From Deinococcus soli (ex Cha et al. 2016) (GTDB lineage Bacteria > Deinococcota > Deinococci > Deinococcales > Deinococcaceae): a DNA stretch of 64,000 nt. Location: contig NZ_CP011389.1 of the NCBI RefSeq assembly GCF_001007995.1, positions 248,001 to 312,000 of the forward strand, written 5' to 3'. The notes below the pieces were generated by a model, which had not been told where the DNA came from, made no database searches, and worked only from the letters and a program-made list of their open reading frames with translations. The position numbers were made by a program, and so were the translations under genes. Shown here in pieces: positions 63,270 through 64,000 of the stretch; the stretch's first letter is position 1, and the number at the start of each line of letters is the position of its first letter.

Positions 63270-64000
63270 CCCGGCCGCCCATCCGGCTGGCCCAGTTCGG
63301 CCTGATCAACGCGTACCTCGTGCCCGAACGCGACGGACTGACCCTCATCGACGCGGGGGTGCGCGGCATGGACCGCCGGGTGAACCGCGCCGCCCGGCAA
63401 CTGGGGCTCCCGCTGCGCCGCGTCGCCCTGACCCACACGCACAGCGACCACGTCGGCGCCATCGACACCCTGATGCGGCACTGGCCAGACGCAGAGCTCC
63501 TGGTCGGCGCGGCCGACACCGCCAACCTCGCCGACCTGGGCGTGAGGACCCCACCCACCCGCCTCCTGCGCGGCGGGGACCGCGTGGGGTCCCTGACGGT
63601 CATCGACACGCCCGGCCACTCGCCCGGTCACGTCGCGTACCTCGACGATCGGGACGGCGCGCTCTACAGCGGCGACACCTTCGTGAACGTGCCCCGCCTG
63701 CGGGTCGCCAGCGTCCTAAACGCCGCCTTCCCCCTGCCCACCTTCGGCACGCACGACCCGGCGCAGACCACCCGCGCCGCCCGCGCCCTGCTGGACGTGC
63801 CGCTGCGCACGCTGGCCACCGGGCACGGCCCGGCCATCCCCGACCCGCTGCCCGCCATGCGCCGCGCCGTGCAGGCCGCCGAATCGGGCCGTGAACCCGG
63901 CGTGGTCACGCGCACGGTCTCCGGCTGGGTCGGGCACCTGACGCGCCTGGGCACCGACGGCGCGGTGGCGGGCAAGGCCCTCGCGTACCGCAGCGGCCGG
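63266..64000 (+). CDS. metallo-beta-lactamase-fold hydrolase (3' end beyond window)
   Basis: 245 codons open to the window edge. The zinc motif HxHxDH is THTHSDHVG (His57, His59, Asp61, His62), followed by TPGHSPGHVAYL (His118 or His122), YSGDTF and ATGHGPA, giving a complete binuclear site. The start reads FGLINAYLVPERDGLTLIDAG, typical of the glyoxalase-II/quorum-lactonase-like branch. The C-terminal part after about 195 is not yet complete. GTG 63266 overlaps the membrane-protein stop. Expression probably follows the TetR operator. Confidence 0.87.
   Translation, partial: MTRPPIRLAQFGLINAYLVPERDGLTLIDAGVRGMDRRVNRAARQLGLPLRRVALTHTHSDHVGAIDTLMRHWPDAELLVGAADTANLADLGVRTPPTRLLRGGDRVGSLTVIDTPGHSPGHVAYLDDRDGALYSGDTFVNVPRLRVASVLNAAFPLPTFGTHDPAQTTRAARALLDVPLRTLATGHGPAIPDPLPAMRRAVQAAESGREPGVVTRTVSGWVGHLTRLGTDGAVAGKALAYRSGR

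Overview
The window is a 64 kb chromosomal segment of a Deinococcus species. This is inferred from the very high G+C content, densely packed genes with frequent 4-bp ATGA/GTGA overlaps, many start codons lying 5-8 nt behind a TANNNT -10 hexamer with no ribosome binding site (leaderless mRNAs), and a gene content typical of Deinococcus-Thermus (short LigA, GH36 alpha-galactosidase of thermophile type, class III acetylornithine/LysW-lysine-type aminotransferase). No tRNA, rRNA, CRISPR array, IS transposase or prophage was found. The window opens inside an acyl-CoA dehydrogenase gene and ends inside a metallo-beta-lactamase-fold gene.

Layout. 1-15 kb: acyl-CoA dehydrogenase, a membrane-protein/panC/pilT operon, aroE coupled to two histidine kinases, OsmC, a ROK kinase, a proline-catabolic aldehyde dehydrogenase, a DinB protein and a class III aminotransferase. 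15-19 kb: the ilvB-ilvN-ilvC branched-chain amino acid operon, preceded by a leader peptide (MSAAIVVVLLSIGGVRG) and an intrinsic terminator, i.e. a classical attenuator. 19-26.8 kb: a VanW-like envelope protein, a class III aminotransferase, and a MocR-type regulator divergent from a four-gene operon (GNAT, DJ-1/PfpI, FMN split-barrel, EamA exporter). 26.8-34.8 kb: two small lipoproteins, a glutathionylspermidine-synthase-like ATP-grasp protein and a potassium channel in one run, then cobalamin adenosyltransferase, amylomaltase, HtrA and CtpA proteases. 35-48 kb: ftsE-ftsX-EnvC-like division genes, rpsP, an asp23-nusB-folD-PAP2 operon, ligA, a BMP-family binding protein, a PrcB-domain lipoprotein, recN and an alanine-rich protein. 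49-64 kb: pckA, signal peptidase, FKBP isomerase, a DeoR-regulated galactoside operon (beta-galactosidase, alpha-galactosidase, galT, galK), ispG, and a TetR-controlled divergon.

The most notable structure is a family of four 132-134 bp repeats (1425-1557, 24706-24839, 35689-35822, 36686-36817). They share inverted ends and two internal hairpins whose stems vary in a compensatory way. Three copies sit exactly at the stop/start junction of adjacent operon genes, and removing the element plus one 3-bp flank rebuilds an in-frame GTGA overlap each time. The element therefore looks like a mobile, non-autonomous repeat that enters at TGA, preserves the upstream stop and gives the downstream gene a new ATG, in two cases with a GGAG ribosome-binding site. 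A second family of short hairpin repeats (16330, 18970, 30244) lies directly behind the stop codons of ilvN, the VanW gene and malQ.

Regulatory sites are unusually readable: the ilv attenuator, a 33-bp palindrome over the DeoR promoter, three GAACAnTGTTC-like operators in the TetR divergon, and a 17-bp bidirectional leaderless promoter between the GNAT operon and the MocR gene.
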